Origin: Glandiceps talaboti
Lineage: Eukaryota > Hemichordata > Enteropneusta > Spengelidae
NCBI RefSeq assembly: GCF_964340395.1
Contig: NC_135556.1
Coordinates: forward strand, 20,655,642 to 20,719,641
DNA: 64,000 nucleotides
Direction: 5' to 3'
In this document: in pieces, positions 63,270 to 64,000 of the stretch
Position numbering within the stretch: the stretch's first letter is position 1
Layout: every line of letters starts with the position of its first letter
Notes under the pieces: generated by a model
Seen by the model: only the letters and a program-made list of their open reading frames with translations
What the model was told of the DNA's origin: nothing
Databases searched by the model: none
Made by a program: the position numbers and the translations under genes

Positions 63270-64000
63270 CTAAAAAATACAAGTCAAACGATAGACATTA
63301 GAACATACAGTCATATGGACTTCTGGTGTAAACATTTCTAAATTGTGAGATATGAGTGTGGTAATTAGTATATACATGTTGCAAACTGTTAAAGTTTCCA
63401 TACCTCTAACAGAAAATGGTTAGATAGGAATTAGATGTGCATGTACTTGGGGCAGTTCTTACTCTACAAGAAAACTCTTCATATTAATTTTACCACCCTG
63501 GTGGGGCTAGCCTTGTTGCAATAAAGGTTGACACAAGTATAACATTTAATTTTCACATCACTTTTCCACAATTTGCCCAAAGCTCTTTACATTTACCATT
63601 CCAGGAAAGACATAATATGACATTATATCCCTCTATACTTCTTCAGTTCCTCGGGAAGCATAGACCCATTACAGTCACTAACAGTGTAAGTGCATAGCAA
63701 ATGCTATCCTACCAGATCCTGGGCATGATTGCCCAAGGACCTCAGCCACTCAAAAAAGTGGCAATCATATATCGACACTTTCTTATTTGTGCTGAAAGTG
63801 GCTGACAAAATCAATGCATCAAGAAAACCAAAAAAGTAGACAACCTAAGCAGTTTTTATGTCAAACATCTATTTTACATTATCTTTTTCACTAAGTACTG
63901 TTGGGTAAAAACCATCTTGAAGTATGACCTTTCTACAAGTGTGCCCTCTAAGCCAATTTCCAGCACCATTAACGCACACAATTTCTAGTGATGCACCAAA
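63270..64000. other. 5' part of ogt intron running off the window
   Basis: No exon seen; the preceding ogt exons (N-terminal TPRs) must lie to the right of the window end. Confidence 0.7.

Overview
This is a piece of an animal nuclear genome: AT-rich DNA with short exons, GT/AG introns of a few hundred bases to about 2.5 kb, and very many microsatellites and short hairpin transposons. The proteins (an SLC7 light-chain amino acid transporter, a TRIM-like RING/B-box protein and O-GlcNAc transferase) and the genome texture fit a bilaterian invertebrate, probably a marine one (invertebrate deuterostome or lophotrochozoan). The species cannot be fixed from the sequence alone.

Layout. (1) About 1140-18420 is a large inverted segmental duplication. 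The left arm (about 1140-7655) carries a complete nine-exon SLC7 transporter gene on the + strand. The right arm (about 12040-18420) carries the same nine exons, with matching introns, on the - strand. The right copy has lost its reading frame in the N-terminal tail, so it is probably a young pseudogene or an N-terminally altered paralogue. The loop between the arms (about 7660-12040) holds two more copies of the transporter's last exon, repeats, and a GC-rich island full of short palindromes. (2) About 18420-31340 has no gene that I can support. It holds AT arrays, a 25-bp minisatellite, hairpin MITEs and direct repeats. (3) About 31340-43600, + strand: a multi-exon TRIM-like gene (RING, B-box 2, coiled coil, acidic linker, Cys-rich module, RanBP2-like zinc finger). 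The coding start lies just after a four-fold tandem repeat of a splice acceptor. An alternative end made by reading through one intron would give a membrane tail anchor instead of the zinc fingers. (4) About 43600-50500: mostly noncoding, with one clear long-hairpin MITE; it includes the likely 3' UTRs of the two convergent genes. (5) 50509-63269, - strand: 18 exons of O-GlcNAc transferase (ogt), from the middle of the TPR superhelix to the stop codon. The first exons lie to the right of the window.

The three loci have no evident functional link; each is an independent eukaryotic gene. The most unusual items are the inverted transporter duplication with its array of spare terminal exons, the possible switch between a tail anchor and zinc fingers at the end of the TRIM-like gene, the tandemly multiplied 3' splice site in front of its start codon, and several hairpin elements bounded by TTAA. 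All exon joins were made by eye from splice consensus, phase and family similarity; none has been checked against transcripts.
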